64,000 nt of DNA from Batkoa obscura (taxonomy: Eukaryota > Entomophthoromycota > Entomophthoromycetes > Entomophthorales > Batkoaceae). Position 1 is the first letter of the stretch. Each line of letters begins with the position of its first letter. The translations under genes were made by a program, and so were the position numbers. The notes beneath the pieces are model-generated. The model did no database searches. It saw only the letters and a list, made by a program, of their open reading frames with translations, and had not been told where the DNA came from. The stretch is taken from NCBI GenBank assembly GCA_030770535.1, contig JASVEC010000023.1, forward strand, positions 62,001-126,000, read 5' to 3'. Of this stretch, positions 1 to 10,608 are shown one piece after another.

Positions 1-629
1 TATGAATAGGTATAAACCAATATTCCATCGACTTTCATTATTCGAAACTTTTAATATTATTATCAAAAACCTAATGTACTTTTATTAATACAACGAACAT
101 ATTGGCAATGAAATGCTACGAATTACAAGTATTCTAGAGTTTATATGAAGCTTTGGCAAATAACTGTTACTCCAATAGTAAAAGTCCTCTGGATTTGAAA
201 ATTGATAATATAATCTAGCTAGATTTTGGAATAGATCTATAAATTTAAAGTTTAAATTCATAGTCAAACATCAAAGGTATCACCACCCAAAGCCATACAT
301 ATTATCAATATACTCCCCAATAAATGATATTCATAATACAGAATAGTTTTTACAAGCATAGTACTTCAAATTACTGTAAAGCTAAACCATTATTTTATAA
401 TAATAAATAACATTATAGCGAAATTTTAGATAGCATATGAGGATATTTTTTTAGCTTCATTACTTTTTCTATCTTTTAGGTGTTATTTAAGTGGAAAGAT
501 TGTTAGTAAAATTGTTAAGCACAAAAATACATCCCCATATTGTATTTTTTTAAATAAATAGTAAATAAATCCAACTACAGCAAAATCATTTATTGGAGTT
601 AATACAACAGATGAGAGACAGCTATTGAT
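1..629. other. Intergenic, holds one MITE copy
   Basis: No gene can be supported left of the F-box gene. A short open frame on the minus strand (85-267) shows no domain or conserved motif. The only recognisable structure is the MITE copy at 438-537. Confidence 0.6.
438..537 (-). mobile_element. MITE copy 1
   Basis: 100-bp element flanked by TA on both sides (436-437 and 538-539). It runs from TGAGGATATT to ATACATCCCCA and contains the family signature TTCATTACTTTTTC near its left end. It is in the reverse orientation relative to the copies at 3236 and 3460. It lies just beyond the 3' end of the F-box gene. Confidence 0.75.
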
Positions 630-2054
630 TCAATCTTTGAGATATATATCTATCATTGGGTTCTTTTTAATTTCATTATAAACCTTTGAATTAACAATCG
701 GAGCAATAAGTAGTAATGGGGCTTTAGGTTCATATAATAGAATATCGGACTCTTGCGAGAATATGTTTACTATATTATATAAACTACTTAAAAGAGTTAG
801 GCGATTCAATAATGGCTTAATAGTGTTTACTATTGGTGCCATGATATTTGATAGATTATAAAGGGGCATTGCTAAAATCTCACTTATTGGATTGCCTATA
901 TATATAGGAAAAAAACTGTAAATTTTGATTACTTCAAGATTTGGGAATAAAGACAAAAAGCAAGCAAAATCCTCAAGGGTATCATCAAATCTACTCATGG
1001 TAATTTGTTTTATAAATTTACATTGGAATTCATCGTCTTCAAAATAAATTGTATCCATGACTCCTTGCTCAAACTCAGTAATGTCCATCTTTTCAATGTT
1101 TGGCAATAAAGAAATTACCTGCAATATTTCTACTGAAAACTCTTTAATGAACACTTCCTTTAAGGTTAATAATTTCATAAAACTGTCATCAATTTGGTAT
1201 TTTGAACCAAGAAAGCCTAAGCTAACGATATTACTTCCCTCAATAAAGCTCATGTTGTTACTATTCTCGTTTATTTCAAAAATCTTGCCAGAATAATCAA
1301 TTAATTTTATGCTCTTTAATTTTTTTAAGTTTCCTAAGCAACTAATATCAAATTCTTTGAATTCACCTCTAATTACTAACTCTAAATTGGAACTGAAATT
1401 TATATTGGGGTTGAATCTAACAGGATTAACAAAAACTCCAGAAGTTCCTAGATATAACTTCTTTAATTTACTAAATTTTGTTTTAACCATATCTAGTCCA
1501 TCAAGGCGCAGTTCGTCTTTGGAATATATTACAAGTACTTTCAATTTCTTTAAAGTATGATATTTGATTATATTCTTGAGGATTATATTTTTTCCACCAA
1601 TTATAAGCTCTTCTACCTGATCTAAATAGTTATCAAATATATCTGGTAATCTTGTACTTACAAAAGAAAATATTTTTAAAATTTTCAAGTTTGGAAAATT
1701 AGTACTTATTTTAATACTATTATCAACACTACTGCTATCATTAATATCGCCAAGCGGGTTCTTGTATTCCATCGATACTACATTTGGGCAACAGTTTAAA
1801 TACTCAATGTTGCTATTGTCTATTTCCATATGTTTTATTAATAGGGGATTCTCTTTGATAAATTTGATTTGATGATTTGAATACTTCCGAGATTTGAGGT
1901 ATACTGAGTTTATTAATTTTTTCCTGATAACATATTTGATAATTTTATTGATATATTTATTTAAGAGCAGATAGTTAAATAGCTCATCCGGATTTGCAAA
2001 TTTAAATATCGCTTCTAGTACAATATCTGGTAGTTGATCAAAGTTGATTGACAT
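630..2054 (-). CDS. F-box / leucine-rich repeat protein
   Basis: A single-exon gene of 474 residues that begins at an ATG. Residues 5-45 (FDQLPDIVLEAIF...) match the F-box pattern of an LP motif followed by two short helices. The rest is a series of leucine/isoleucine-rich segments with 25-30 residue spacing (NLKILKIFSF, LKKLYLG, NLEVIKIYSF), as in irregular leucine-rich repeats. F-box proteins dock on SKP1 in SCF ubiquitin ligases and the repeats choose the substrate; the substrate here is unknown. The lack of introns, while neighbours have several, and the MITE-rich setting suggest a fast-evolving, probably expanded family. F-box identity is fairly secure; the exact role is not. Confidence 0.75.
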   Translation of the reverse strand: MSINFDQLPDIVLEAIFKFANPDELFNYLLLNKYINKIIKYVIRKKLINSVYLKSRKYSNHQIKFIKENPLLIKHMEIDNSNIEYLNCCPNVVSMEYKNPLGDINDSSSVDNSIKISTNFPNLKILKIFSFVSTRLPDIFDNYLDQVEELIIGGKNIILKNIIKYHTLKKLKVLVIYSKDELRLDGLDMVKTKFSKLKKLYLGTSGVFVNPVRFNPNINFSSNLELVIRGEFKEFDISCLGNLKKLKSIKLIDYSGKIFEINENSNNMSFIEGSNIVSLGFLGSKYQIDDSFMKLLTLKEVFIKEFSVEILQVISLLPNIEKMDITEFEQGVMDTIYFEDDEFQCKFIKQITMSRFDDTLEDFACFLSLFPNLEVIKIYSFFPIYIGNPISEILAMPLYNLSNIMAPIVNTIKPLLNRLTLLSSLYNIVNIFSQESDILLYEPKAPLLLIAPIVNSKVYNEIKKNPMIDIYLKD

Positions 2055-2896
2055 TTGAAATGGAATAAGCGAAAAGGAAGTACAACTATTTATTATCTTA
2101 ATTTTTTAATATATGCTTATATTCTTATGACCAAAACTTGATGAAGTTCTATTGGCCAAAGCAATACACATTCTCCCTTTGATTTCGAAAGGAACAAATC
2201 AAGTTTATTAGGAACAAACAGTGGCAAGAAATTTGGAGTAAAAGTCTATAAATGCAAGTTTACTAAAATTATGAAAGGAGCTGAAATATAATAAAAAGTT
2301 CAGAAATAATTTCGAGATATAATGCTATGGATATATGAACAGCTATAAATCAATATTCTATTGACTTGTTTTATTTAAAACTACTTTATTTGATTTTATA
2401 GCAACATTCTTTTTATTTTTTTAGTAAGTGTAGTAAATACTGTGCTTAAAAATTGTGTTATTATTTAATAAACATGGCTTTTATTTATTATACTATTCAG
2501 TATTAATCTTAGATAATATTAACTTATAACTGGAATTTTAAAAAAAATTAAAGGTGCTATTAAAGGCAATTTTGGTTTAAAATTGTTTCTATTTTATGAT
2601 ACAGGGTGGAGACACTTTTAATAAAAATCTGACAAATAATTATTTTTAAAAAGATGTAAAATTTTATACAAAAATCCTAAATTAGTTAAACAACAATTTT
2701 ATAATTTTAAAAAAAGATTCCAAAATCTCAAGTCTAATGACTATTGAATATGAGCAGATCATTATAGCCTTTAAAAAGTTTACTAGGATGTATCAAAAAA
2801 ATTAATACGACTATTGTTCAGATTATTCGATACTTTATTAAAAACAAACTGGCCATTTATACGTTGGCAGGATCTAATCTATTTCCAATGAGCATT

Positions 2897-2994
2897 TGGG
2901 GATGTATCTTTTTGAAAAAAACTCCTCTATCAACTATTCACTCAAATAGCGCTTAAAAATGGAAAAAGTGATGAAATAAAAAAGAACATTCCCA
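2897..2994 (+). mobile_element. MITE copy 2 (diverged)
   Basis: Starts TGGGGATGTATC and ends ACATTCCCA, with the internal block CTCAAATAGCGCTTAAAAAT. The flanking dinucleotides are no longer clear TA copies, and the internal part is more diverged than in copies 3-5, so this insertion is probably older. Confidence 0.65.
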
Positions 2995-3235
2995 TTTAAT
3001 ATTAGTTTAAAGTTAAATACAAAAAATATTTCTATATATAAGCACTTATTGGTAGGAATTTAATAGAAGGTGTCGTAGTCATAAATTTAAACATATTTGA
3101 ACCTATCAAAGCTAGCATTTTAAGTATTGATTATGGTGTTATTAAGTGAATATAAATTTTATTGATTTTATAAATTTAAAAGTTGAAAATTAACTTTTGG
3201 AAATTGTTTTTACTTTAGAATGTACTCCAAACATA

Positions 3236-3335
3236 TGGGGATGTATTTTTTTGTTTAAGAATTTTACTAACAATCTTTCTGCTCAAATAGCGCTTAAAAA
3301 GCGGAAAAGTAATGAAACCAAAAAAAACACTCCCA
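3236..3335 (+). mobile_element. MITE copy 3
   Basis: 100 bp, flanked by TA (3234-3235 and 3336-3337). It starts TGGGGATGTATTTTTTTG and ends AAAACACTCCCA, and the two ends are imperfect inverted repeats of about 18 bp. The middle carries TTTACTAACAATC and GCTCAAATAGCGCTTAAA. This is a good reference copy of the family. Confidence 0.8.
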
Positions 3336-3459
3336 TATATTAATCTGTTTTTATTGGTGATAAAGATGTACTCTAATATTGAAACAGTTATATTTGAATT
3401 TGTTTAAATAATTTAGGAGCATCAGAGATGGGAACAAAATAATAAGTGGAATTAACATA

Positions 3460-3558
3460 TGGGGATGTATTTTCGTGTTTAAGAATTTTACTAACAATTT
3501 CTCCACTCCAAATAACGCTTAAAAGATGGAAAAAGTGAAGCCAAAAATAACATCTTCA
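3460..3558 (+). mobile_element. MITE copy 4
   Basis: 99 bp with TA on both sides. The left end is TGGGGATGTATTTTCGTG and the right end is diverged (CATCTTCA). The middle has the family block TTTACTAACAATTTCTCC. Confidence 0.75.
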
Positions 3559-3979
3559 TACGAATATATAGGAACATTTTAAATTGATTGCAACTTACAT
3601 AAATATGAATTGTTAATTAAAAAGAGTTTCGATAGACACTGTTTTTATGGCTTTATCTGTATCTATGATAATCACTTAGCTGTTATATAATGATTATTTC
3701 TCTTCTTTCACTTTTTAGATGGATCTGATGCTGTCCTTTTTTAATAACATTATTGAAAAATATAAACTTACAAGGGTAGACATTGGGTTTTGTAAGCTTT
3801 TTTAAAAATTATAATTCAATTCTAGTTTTATAGCTTTTATTTACTTTATTATCAGTATAAAATCTATGTATACATTTTGTAAATAATATTTTCATCAAAT
3901 TCTTTATTTGATGTATGTTTCTGTTTGCACTTAATTTGAAATAGTACTTTATTTTACATGTAGTCTTCAGTTTATTATA

Positions 3980-4079
3980 CGGGGATGTGTTTTTGTGTTT
4001 AAAAATTTTACTAACAATTCTTCCGCTCAAATAGCGCTTAAAAATGGAAAAAATAATGAAGTCAAAAAAAACACTCCCA
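3980..4079 (+). mobile_element. MITE copy 5
   Basis: 100 bp with TA on both sides. The left end reads CGGGGATGTGTTTTTGTG and the right end AAACACTCCCA. It ends about 330 bases upstream of the phosphatidylinositol synthase start codon, so it may lie in or near that promoter. Confidence 0.78.
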
Positions 4080-4407
4080 TATACTATTGAAAAAATAATA
4101 GTTACTTTAGTTTAAAGTTCTTTTTTTAAATCTCTATCTGGTATATATCAATTTTACTTTTATTTTCAAGGGAACAAGTAGAGTTATTTAGAGTCACTAA
4201 TATAGTTTTAGTTCTTTCTTAGCTTGCTAGTTCAATTTACTTATTACTTATTGAAGTTGTCGAAAATAAAATCTAATAAAGTTTTCAACTTTTCTTTAGA
4301 AAAGGGAATAGACATGATTTATTTTTGACAAATAAAATTCCAAATAAAACTCTTAAATTAAATTCAAACTTAAATTTCCTGAAAATCGCAATCTTTTTTT
4401 AAAAAAA

Positions 4408-5286
4408 ATGGCACCAAAATCAAAACCAAGTCAAGAAGTAAAGATAGACGAAGTATTTTACTACATCCCTAATATAATAGGTAACAATCATTATCATAAA
4501 AGCGAATCTCTTAACACAATTGGACCCTTTATTAGGTTACACTCGGATATTGTTAGTCGGCATTTCATTATATTACATGAAGGGCAATCCATTAGTGTTT
4601 GCAATCAGTTACATGATATCATGTGCTTTGGATGCTTTAGATGGCTTCGCAGCCAGGTATTTTAATCAGTGTTCTAAGTTTGGAGCAGTTTTAGATATGG
4701 TTACTGACCGTTGTACAACTACCTGCTTATTGTGTTATTTAGCAGCGGTTTATGAACCATATTCAATCTTTTTCCAGTTTTTAATCTCCCTAGATATTTC
4801 TTCCCACTATATGCATATGTATAGGTAAATGGTTTTTTATATTCTTAGGTTTTAGAGTAGTGTTTATTGTGTTTTTTATAGTTCTCTTACGTCTGGCGCC
4901 ACCTCTCATAAACAAGTGGATGAAAACCAGAATTTTTTATTGAGGGCGTATTATCATAATAAGGTAATTGAACTTTATTTATATTATGTATTTGATTAAG
5001 ACAAAATAGGTCGTATTATTTTTAGTATGCGGTTTTAATGAATTGTTTTTCGTGGGACTATATTTAATGCACGAAGACCAATATTCCGCATGTAAGTTTA
5101 TAATTATTTTCAATTAAAGCACTATATTTATATATTCTTTGATTAGATAATTACTTATATTACTGGTTAACTTGTTCTATGGCCCCCTTTTTTATTTTTA
5201 AAAACGTCCTTAATGTTATTCAATTCATGGAAGCATCCAAAAGTTTGGCTAGGGTGGACGTTATCGAACGTTCAAAGAAAAATTAA
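4408..5286 (+). CDS. PIS1: CDP-diacylglycerol-inositol 3-phosphatidyltransferase (phosphatidylinositol synthase)
   Basis: Makes phosphatidylinositol from CDP-diacylglycerol and myo-inositol in the ER membrane. Five exons are read: 4408-4480, 4536-4824, 4882-4963, 5010-5091 and 5147-5286, with introns of 46-57 bases. They sum to 666 bases, a 221-residue protein, the usual length for the yeast enzyme. The CDP-alcohol phosphotransferase signature is complete: D60-G61-x2-A64-R65-x8-G74-x3-D78-x3-D82. The sequence around it (SHYMHMY after the motif, GFNELFF later) also follows fungal Pis1. Several hydrophobic segments are present, and the C-terminus is basic (ERSKKN), as often seen on ER membrane proteins. 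The exon phases join cleanly, so confidence is high. Confidence 0.93.
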
Positions 5287-5616
5287 TTTTTATTTTAAAA
5301 ACATTATTTTAACACTCTTCTATTTTTATTGTTTGTTGCTTATTTTAAATTATAGTTTGTAATTATAAATCAGAGACAAATAAAGATAACTATATGGTAT
5401 ATATTTAAAAATTAGTTTTTTATATTATTGAATAATCAAAAATTAGATTATTATGAAATAAAATAATCGCTAAAATGGTGGGAAAATAAAATTCGCGTTC
5501 AACTACTCTATATTACATTATATTATACAATGATAGCTGTCTTTTGCATTACATTTATGCATTAAGTAACACAAAATTTAAAGTTAAAAAAGAGTTAAGT
5601 GAACTTTTTAAATAGA

Positions 5617-6641
5617 ATGGATGAAAAAATACGACAAAATATAGAAGCGCAGTATGAATACTTTCACTATTCCAAAAACTATTGTGAAGAAAATGTATAC
5701 CAATTAATCCGAAGTCTAAAGCACTATTTTGAGCAGGACTCATTTTTTAATCAACTGACCCCCTTTTTTTATCCTACATTTGTCATCAATCCTTGGAATA
5801 AGGTATAATTGAATTGTTTGATTAATTTGAAATTGGTTTTAATTTTTAGTGTAACAACGTTTATATTAATATCCAAATATTTCACTAGGTCCCCATATGG
5901 AAACAAAAGTTAGCAGCTGAACCAAATTTACCAATAATCTGGGTAAAGTATCACATTTAAGTTAATTATAGAGATATTTCAAAGGTATATTAAACGGTTC
6001 TTTTAACACTACAGGATTATCATGTAATATTAATACTTATATTAGAGAATGAAGAAGAGTAAGGATTATATTATTGAATACTGAAAACTAGTCTAAGATC
6101 AATTTTAGGAGATATAGTTACATTTTGGATTTCGATACAACATTACCTTTTATTACCAGTTTTAATGAGTATTTCAACGCTTGCTTTCATGCTTTTAAAA
6201 CAGAAAGCTTCGAGTTAAAAAGGTATATTTATTGTATGACTTTTTTTGTATTTTTTAATTCATAAATTAGATTCTATAGAGTTATAAACGAAACAAATTT
6301 TCTGAATTATTTTGCAAGCGATCGAAGTCATATGGTAGGGCTTGTTAACGATAATGATGAATACTAAATAACATGATCTTTAGATTTTTAACGACGAGTA
6401 TATCGTTAAGCCGCCAAGCTACGAACCTATCACTAATCAAGGTAATAATTATTTGTTTTTTGTTATCAAGTTAGAATAATGGTTTTTCTTTGTAGAATAT
6501 ACTAATAATTTAAATTATTATACGCAATTCAATGAAGAAGATCTACATAACGTAGAAATGAATAATGGAAGCTCTTTAATTCATTTTAAATTTGGATTAA
6601 TCTTTGATGAAGCTTTGTTTGCCAATTTGAGTTTTCATTAA
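5617..6641 (+). CDS. NTAQ1: Protein N-terminal glutamine amidohydrolase (NTAQ1 family)
   Basis: Converts N-terminal Gln of a protein to Glu, the first step of one branch of the Arg/N-degron pathway. Seven exons are read: 5617-5802, 5889-5942, 6015-6058, 6109-6222, 6271-6334, 6384-6441 and 6496-6641. They total 666 bases (221 residues), close to the ~205 residues of animal NTAQ1. The catalytic Cys is C23 in YCEENVY, the His is H83 in WDYHV, and the Asp lies in LDFDTTLPF (102-104). The family block FASDRSHM follows. An upstream in-frame GTG exists, but the ATG at 5617 is the natural start. The enzyme is absent from budding yeast, which uses the unrelated Nta1, so its presence fits a basal fungus. 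Confidence 0.92.
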
Positions 6642-7247
6642 ATAAAATAAACTAATAGATTACGTTGTAATTCTTTAATTGCAAAATTATTAACACTTTA
6701 AGTAATAAATTCAGTGTTATCTAATCCTCTTCTTAATATATTAGTTAATATTTTAAGTAAGAATTTATTTATACTTTGTTTAATATTATCTTAATTAAAG
6801 TTGAAAGTGTTTTATTTAATTTTATGCATTTCGTTTAATTTATGAAATAGTTTCCACTATTTTAAGATTATTGTTTCACTTTATGTAGATGAAATAACCT
6901 TATTAAACTTTACATTTTTACTTTCATCTTATCATAACTAAATATTCAATAGTATTAAAACTATAAAATAATATTTTTAGAGTTTATGATGAGTTTATTA
7001 TGAATAAGTAAATGTCTTGACAATGGTGAGTTGTGATAGAGATGATGAGTATTGTGAAAGCTCAAGGTAATAGAAAATGATGAGCATTGTAGGTTGTAGG
7101 AAAGAGTTTGTAATTAAAGTATTTTGGATTACAAAGTAGAGGGGATCGTAGTTAAGAGTACTTAGGTTTAGGTAGAAGAGATCATGTTTAAGGTGTTTTA
7201 GGTTATGAAGTAGATTTTACCATATTTAAAAACTGTAAATTCGAAAT
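6642..7247. other. Intergenic between convergent genes
   Basis: About 600 bases of AT-rich sequence between the 3' ends of NTAQ1 and the EDC1-like gene. I see no gene or repeat. The stretch 7010-7230 is purine-rich on the plus strand. Confidence 0.5.
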
Positions 7248-8150
7248 TCAAGGTGTTAAACGATTGGTAAAAATAGGGAAAGGGAGTGCTTTTGGATCAG
7301 GTGCACGTCGGAAAGTGGGGCCTGCATATGGCACATTTTGAATAGGCTTTGGTTTCGATATAGCCATATTTGGAGTTGGGATCATCAAATTCATCAATAA
7401 ATGAGAAGCCATGTCAAGGTCTTGTTCGAATTTCGAAGGATTTACACTCGAGTTGGAATCTTCAAAATCTGCTTTCGCTTTATCAGTCTTTGGATAGGCC
7501 TGTGAATCAGAATGATAATCTAAGTTAAGATCAACAACTGGAGATAATGAACTAGTCAAATTAGTTCTTGGTTTACCCAATACTAATGCGTCTAATAATA
7601 AATTAGAGCTAGATTCTTTGGTTACTCTTTTCTGAATTTGTATACTTCCAGGAACTAATTCTGGAGCTTTCGATGAAGGAGCAGTTTTCCTACGATGAAC
7701 TTTCGAATTGTTTTGGTTCTTATTATCTTTCTGATTTGGATTGTTGGCTTTGTTTCTATGTCTATTAGTAGAAACAAGTAGATTTGATTGCGTTGCTGAT
7801 GGCGTACTTAAAGAGTTACGTCTTTGCTCAAGTTTGAATCCTTTATTTACTAAAGGATTATTTTTGTTGTCGATTGAATTGACTTTGATTTGTGGAACTG
7901 GGGATGGCAAAGATCTATGCTTTTGATTAACAGGTTTTCCTTTTAGCTTGATAGCTGGGCCATTAGGCTGCCTTATTCTCTCTTTCTGATTAGGGTGTTG
8001 AGAATGGGAAGATTTAATGTTAGCTGGGCCGGAGTTAAAGCCACTGTTAAAATTAGTTTTGGATTTGAGAGCCATTGTTGATACGTTTATGTCTTGTAAA
8101 AAATTTGAGTTGTAATTGATAGTTAAAGTTGCTTTAAAATTTTTAATCAT
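7248..8150 (-). CDS. EDC1/PNRC-like mRNA decapping activator (candidate)
   Basis: A 300-residue, single-exon, low-complexity protein rich in Asn, Ser, Pro, Lys and Gln, with no globular domain. The telling part is near the C-terminus, residues 275-294: YAGPTF, a short basic/acidic spacer, then ALPFPIF. A YAG(P)xF block followed by an LPxP block is the Dcp1/Dcp2-binding and activating motif of yeast Edc1/Edc2 and vertebrate PNRC proteins. Such proteins stimulate removal of the mRNA cap in P-bodies. An alternative start at Met26 (MALKSKTNF) would remove a short hydrophobic leader. The cluster of CCAAT boxes upstream suggests regulated expression. The rest of the protein gives no independent support. 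Confidence 0.6.
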   Translation of the reverse strand: MIKNFKATLTINYNSNFLQDINVSTMALKSKTNFNSGFNSGPANIKSSHSQHPNQKERIRQPNGPAIKLKGKPVNQKHRSLPSPVPQIKVNSIDNKNNPLVNKGFKLEQRRNSLSTPSATQSNLLVSTNRHRNKANNPNQKDNKNQNNSKVHRRKTAPSSKAPELVPGSIQIQKRVTKESSSNLLLDALVLGKPRTNLTSSLSPVVDLNLDYHSDSQAYPKTDKAKADFEDSNSSVNPSKFEQDLDMASHLLMNLMIPTPNMAISKPKPIQNVPYAGPTFRRAPDPKALPFPIFTNRLTP

Positions 8151-8509
8151 AAGAAACTTGATCTTATTTAAGGGCCGATATATACTAAGCGCGATTGAAG
8201 TGATTATAACCTTAAGGGAGTTACTTGAGAGAGCTTAGGACTGTGCAGTTAAATAATTTTAATCAAAGAATATCTTTGTTATAAAAAGGTTCACCAATAG
8301 TAATATAAACAAAAGAGAACGAGAGGTTAATGTATTTAATTATATTACGAATATAAATAAAGGTGAATTAAAAAAGAAACTAAATAAAACACGAACTTGG
8401 AAAATTAAAAATTTACAGATAAACAAAAGAAATAAATTTTTCCATAAGGCTGATTTTCTTTTTTATACGTTTGTTAACTACCTATTAAATGGTGGTTGAT
8501 CACCCTATC

Positions 8510-8702
8510 ATTGGCTTAACTAAGTTAATGTTCCTATACCCATCTAATAAAAACGGAAATATATGATTATGGCTAATTTTGATTGGACAAGGGTCAAATA
8601 AGCACTTTATAAGCACACCACCCCCTATCCCCACTTGATTGGTGATGAAATATGCTATAAAAATCAATTACCTTAAGCTTAAGCCATAAATTAAACAATT
8701 GG
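8510..8702 (-). promoter_or_regulatory. Cluster of CCAAT boxes upstream of the EDC1-like gene
   Basis: ATTGG, which is CCAAT read on the minus strand, occurs at 8510-8514, 8582-8586, 8638-8642 and 8698-8702. All four copies point toward the EDC1-like start, 360-550 bases away. The stretch 8618-8632 reads on the minus strand as GGGGATAGGGGGTGG and contains AGGGG, the core of stress-response elements. CCAAT boxes are bound by the NF-Y/HAP complex. The assignment to this gene is inferred from orientation and distance. Confidence 0.4.
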
Positions 8703-10138
8703 CCAAATAATTAGGCCTAGGTATCCAATCAATAGAGTCAAAACTAGGCAATTAATTAAAGTATTATAATTGATATATTTATTTTCTAAAAACAACACTC
8801 ACCTCATGTCATACGTTATTTTACTATTTACTCTAAAAGCTAAAGTGAAGTTAAATAATAACCAAAAGCTGTTAGAGTGACCCTTTTACATTATAATATT
8901 TTTTAAGATGGGGTGCTTTTTTATATTTTGTTAATATTGGTTTAAGGGTTTAAAAATTAGTGTAAAACAAGGAAATCTTCTCAAACTAAAACAAATTAAG
9001 TTAGATGAAACAGCTAATTTGACTTTAATGGTTGGTTACCTTGTATAGGGGCCTTAGTAGAAATTGTCTACAAATAGCTTTTTTTCACTTCGCTTTCATG
9101 ACTCGAAATGAATGTTTTCATATGCTGTGGCATTATGATTTAAATTTTATAGGCTGATTAATTTAATTGTTACTATAAAAAATGACTTATGCCATAGTTA
9201 ATTAAAGCTTAAAGAACCCGCTTTTATTATCCAAATTATAAAGTTTTATATAAATGAATTTCATAGTTAAATAAGAGTAAACAATTATAATATAAAATGT
9301 ATCTTAGATTATAAAATGATCGAAACTGATAAAAAATAACAATTTTTAATAAATTCTAATTAAAACTATTCAGGCTAAAACTATTGATATTACAGTTTAA
9401 AACATGTGAACTATTAAATAGAATTTAAATAAGCCTCAAAAAGTAGTAATAGGGACGAAATTGCATTATAGTGATCTCTTTAAAGCAGGAATTAGCTCCG
9501 AATTTGCATTTTTTGAAAATTTAATAAAACAGCGTCTAGATACATCATTTAATATATTTAGTAACTTATTTTATCGTTTATATTATGATATTTGAAACTA
9601 CTTACCTCTGTATAAATAGATAATTGCTTTGTAACTATATGTCTATTTATAAAGAGCTTTTAAGATATATAACTTTAGGTTTAATTTATGAATTTGGTCA
9701 AAGTCAAGTTGAACTAAACTCTAACTATAAACCAAATACACAATAAACAGTGTAATATACGATTTTTAATAAAGGTACTGAAAAAAGTGCAAATAGGTGC
9801 TTTTTTAACACAGTTCAAAACGGCTTGTTAGATCCTTTTTTAGAACTGAAGAAATGCTATTACTGGACAAAAGATGTTCTTGAATTCCAATGTGGTATTG
9901 TAATATATATAATAAAGCTAGTTTTATATGATAAGTTTATTTTATATCAAAGTCTTTACTCCGCATTATGTTAGTACTGAAAATAATATTGTGAATTTAA
10001 ATAGTTAGAGTTTGATTAGAGTCATAATCATTCGATGAAAATAAGATTAATGTTTAATCAAGTTGCTTATGGATACGAATGGAAGGAGTATAATATTGAA
10101 TTAAAAAGAGGATGAAGAGTCAACATAGTCACAAGCGT

Positions 10139-10176
10139 GGGTAGCCACGTGCTGCATAACAATTATCCAGCTACCC
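10139..10176. repeat. Short inverted repeat
   Basis: GGGTAGC (10139-10145) and GCTACCC (10170-10176) are perfect inverted copies, 24 bases apart, in a locally GC-rich island that also contains CACGTG. It could be a protein-binding palindrome or a small RNA hairpin; the sequence does not decide. Confidence 0.4.
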
Positions 10177-10248
10177 CTGACAAGAGATTAGATAGCACAA
10201 TTGACATCTATCATAGATATCCATTGTAGTTAAAGATCCTAATACACA

Positions 10249-10345
10249 TGGGGTGTTTTTTTTGACTTCATTCCTTTTTCCATCTTTCAAGTGCTATTTT
10301 GGTAGAAAAATTGTAAGATTATTAAATACAAAAACACAACCACAG
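10249..10345 (-). mobile_element. MITE copy 6 (diverged)
   Basis: The left end reads TGGGGTGTTTTTTTTGACTTCATTCC, followed by TTTTTCCATCTTTCAAG, the typical right half of the MITE in reverse orientation. The distal end has decayed (AACACAACCACAG instead of ACATCCCCA), so the right boundary is approximate and no TA duplication is visible. Confidence 0.55.
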
Positions 10346-10608
10346 ATCATTCCATTCCTCATCACATCCAATATGTCTACGGCATTTTTATGCTTAACAC
10401 TAATATTACGTATAATATCAATTAGGCAATCAACTATTTGTAAATCCCTATATTTTAATGAATAAATTTTCAATTTCTTATTGAGCTCCCTTATTTTTTC
10501 AATATTAATCAACTCACATATGAGTATTGTAATAATGCTATCTATATGGGTATATAATCCAATTTCGCCAGTGTTAGTAGAAGACATTATAAGTGAAATG
10601 CTTTTCAA
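10294..10608 (-). pseudogene. Possible F-box/LRR-type gene remnant
   Basis: An open stretch of 104 codons on the minus strand, rich in Ile, Leu, Lys and Asn. Its composition and helical pattern (KYRDLQIVDCLIDIIRNIS) resemble the C-terminal part of the F-box/LRR protein at 630-2054. No F-box is seen upstream, the reading frame breaks soon, and its end runs into MITE copy 6. It could equally be a chance open frame in AT-rich DNA. Confidence 0.2.

Larger units (their letters stand above)
2055..4407. other. Intergenic region rich in MITEs
   Basis: About 2.35 kb of very AT-rich sequence with no supportable gene. It holds four MITE copies (2897, 3236, 3460, 3980). The short minus-strand frame at 3809-4030 partly overlaps the last copy and shows no domain. 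The right end must carry the promoter and 5' UTR of the phosphatidylinositol synthase gene; no clear site is seen. Confidence 0.6.
8151..10248. other. Gene-poor stretch
   Basis: About 2.1 kb with no supportable coding region on either strand. The left part (about 8500-8710) is less AT-rich and holds a CCAAT cluster, annotated separately. The small GC-richer patch near 10139-10176 holds a short inverted repeat. No tRNA- or snRNA-like fold was recognised. Confidence 0.5.

Noticed and set aside
85-267. 60-codon minus-strand frame near the left edge
   Set aside because: No domain, no good context and a length expected by chance in this composition.
3809-4030. 73-codon minus-strand frame
   Set aside because: It overlaps MITE copy 5 and its first residues come from the MITE sequence; no sign of selection.
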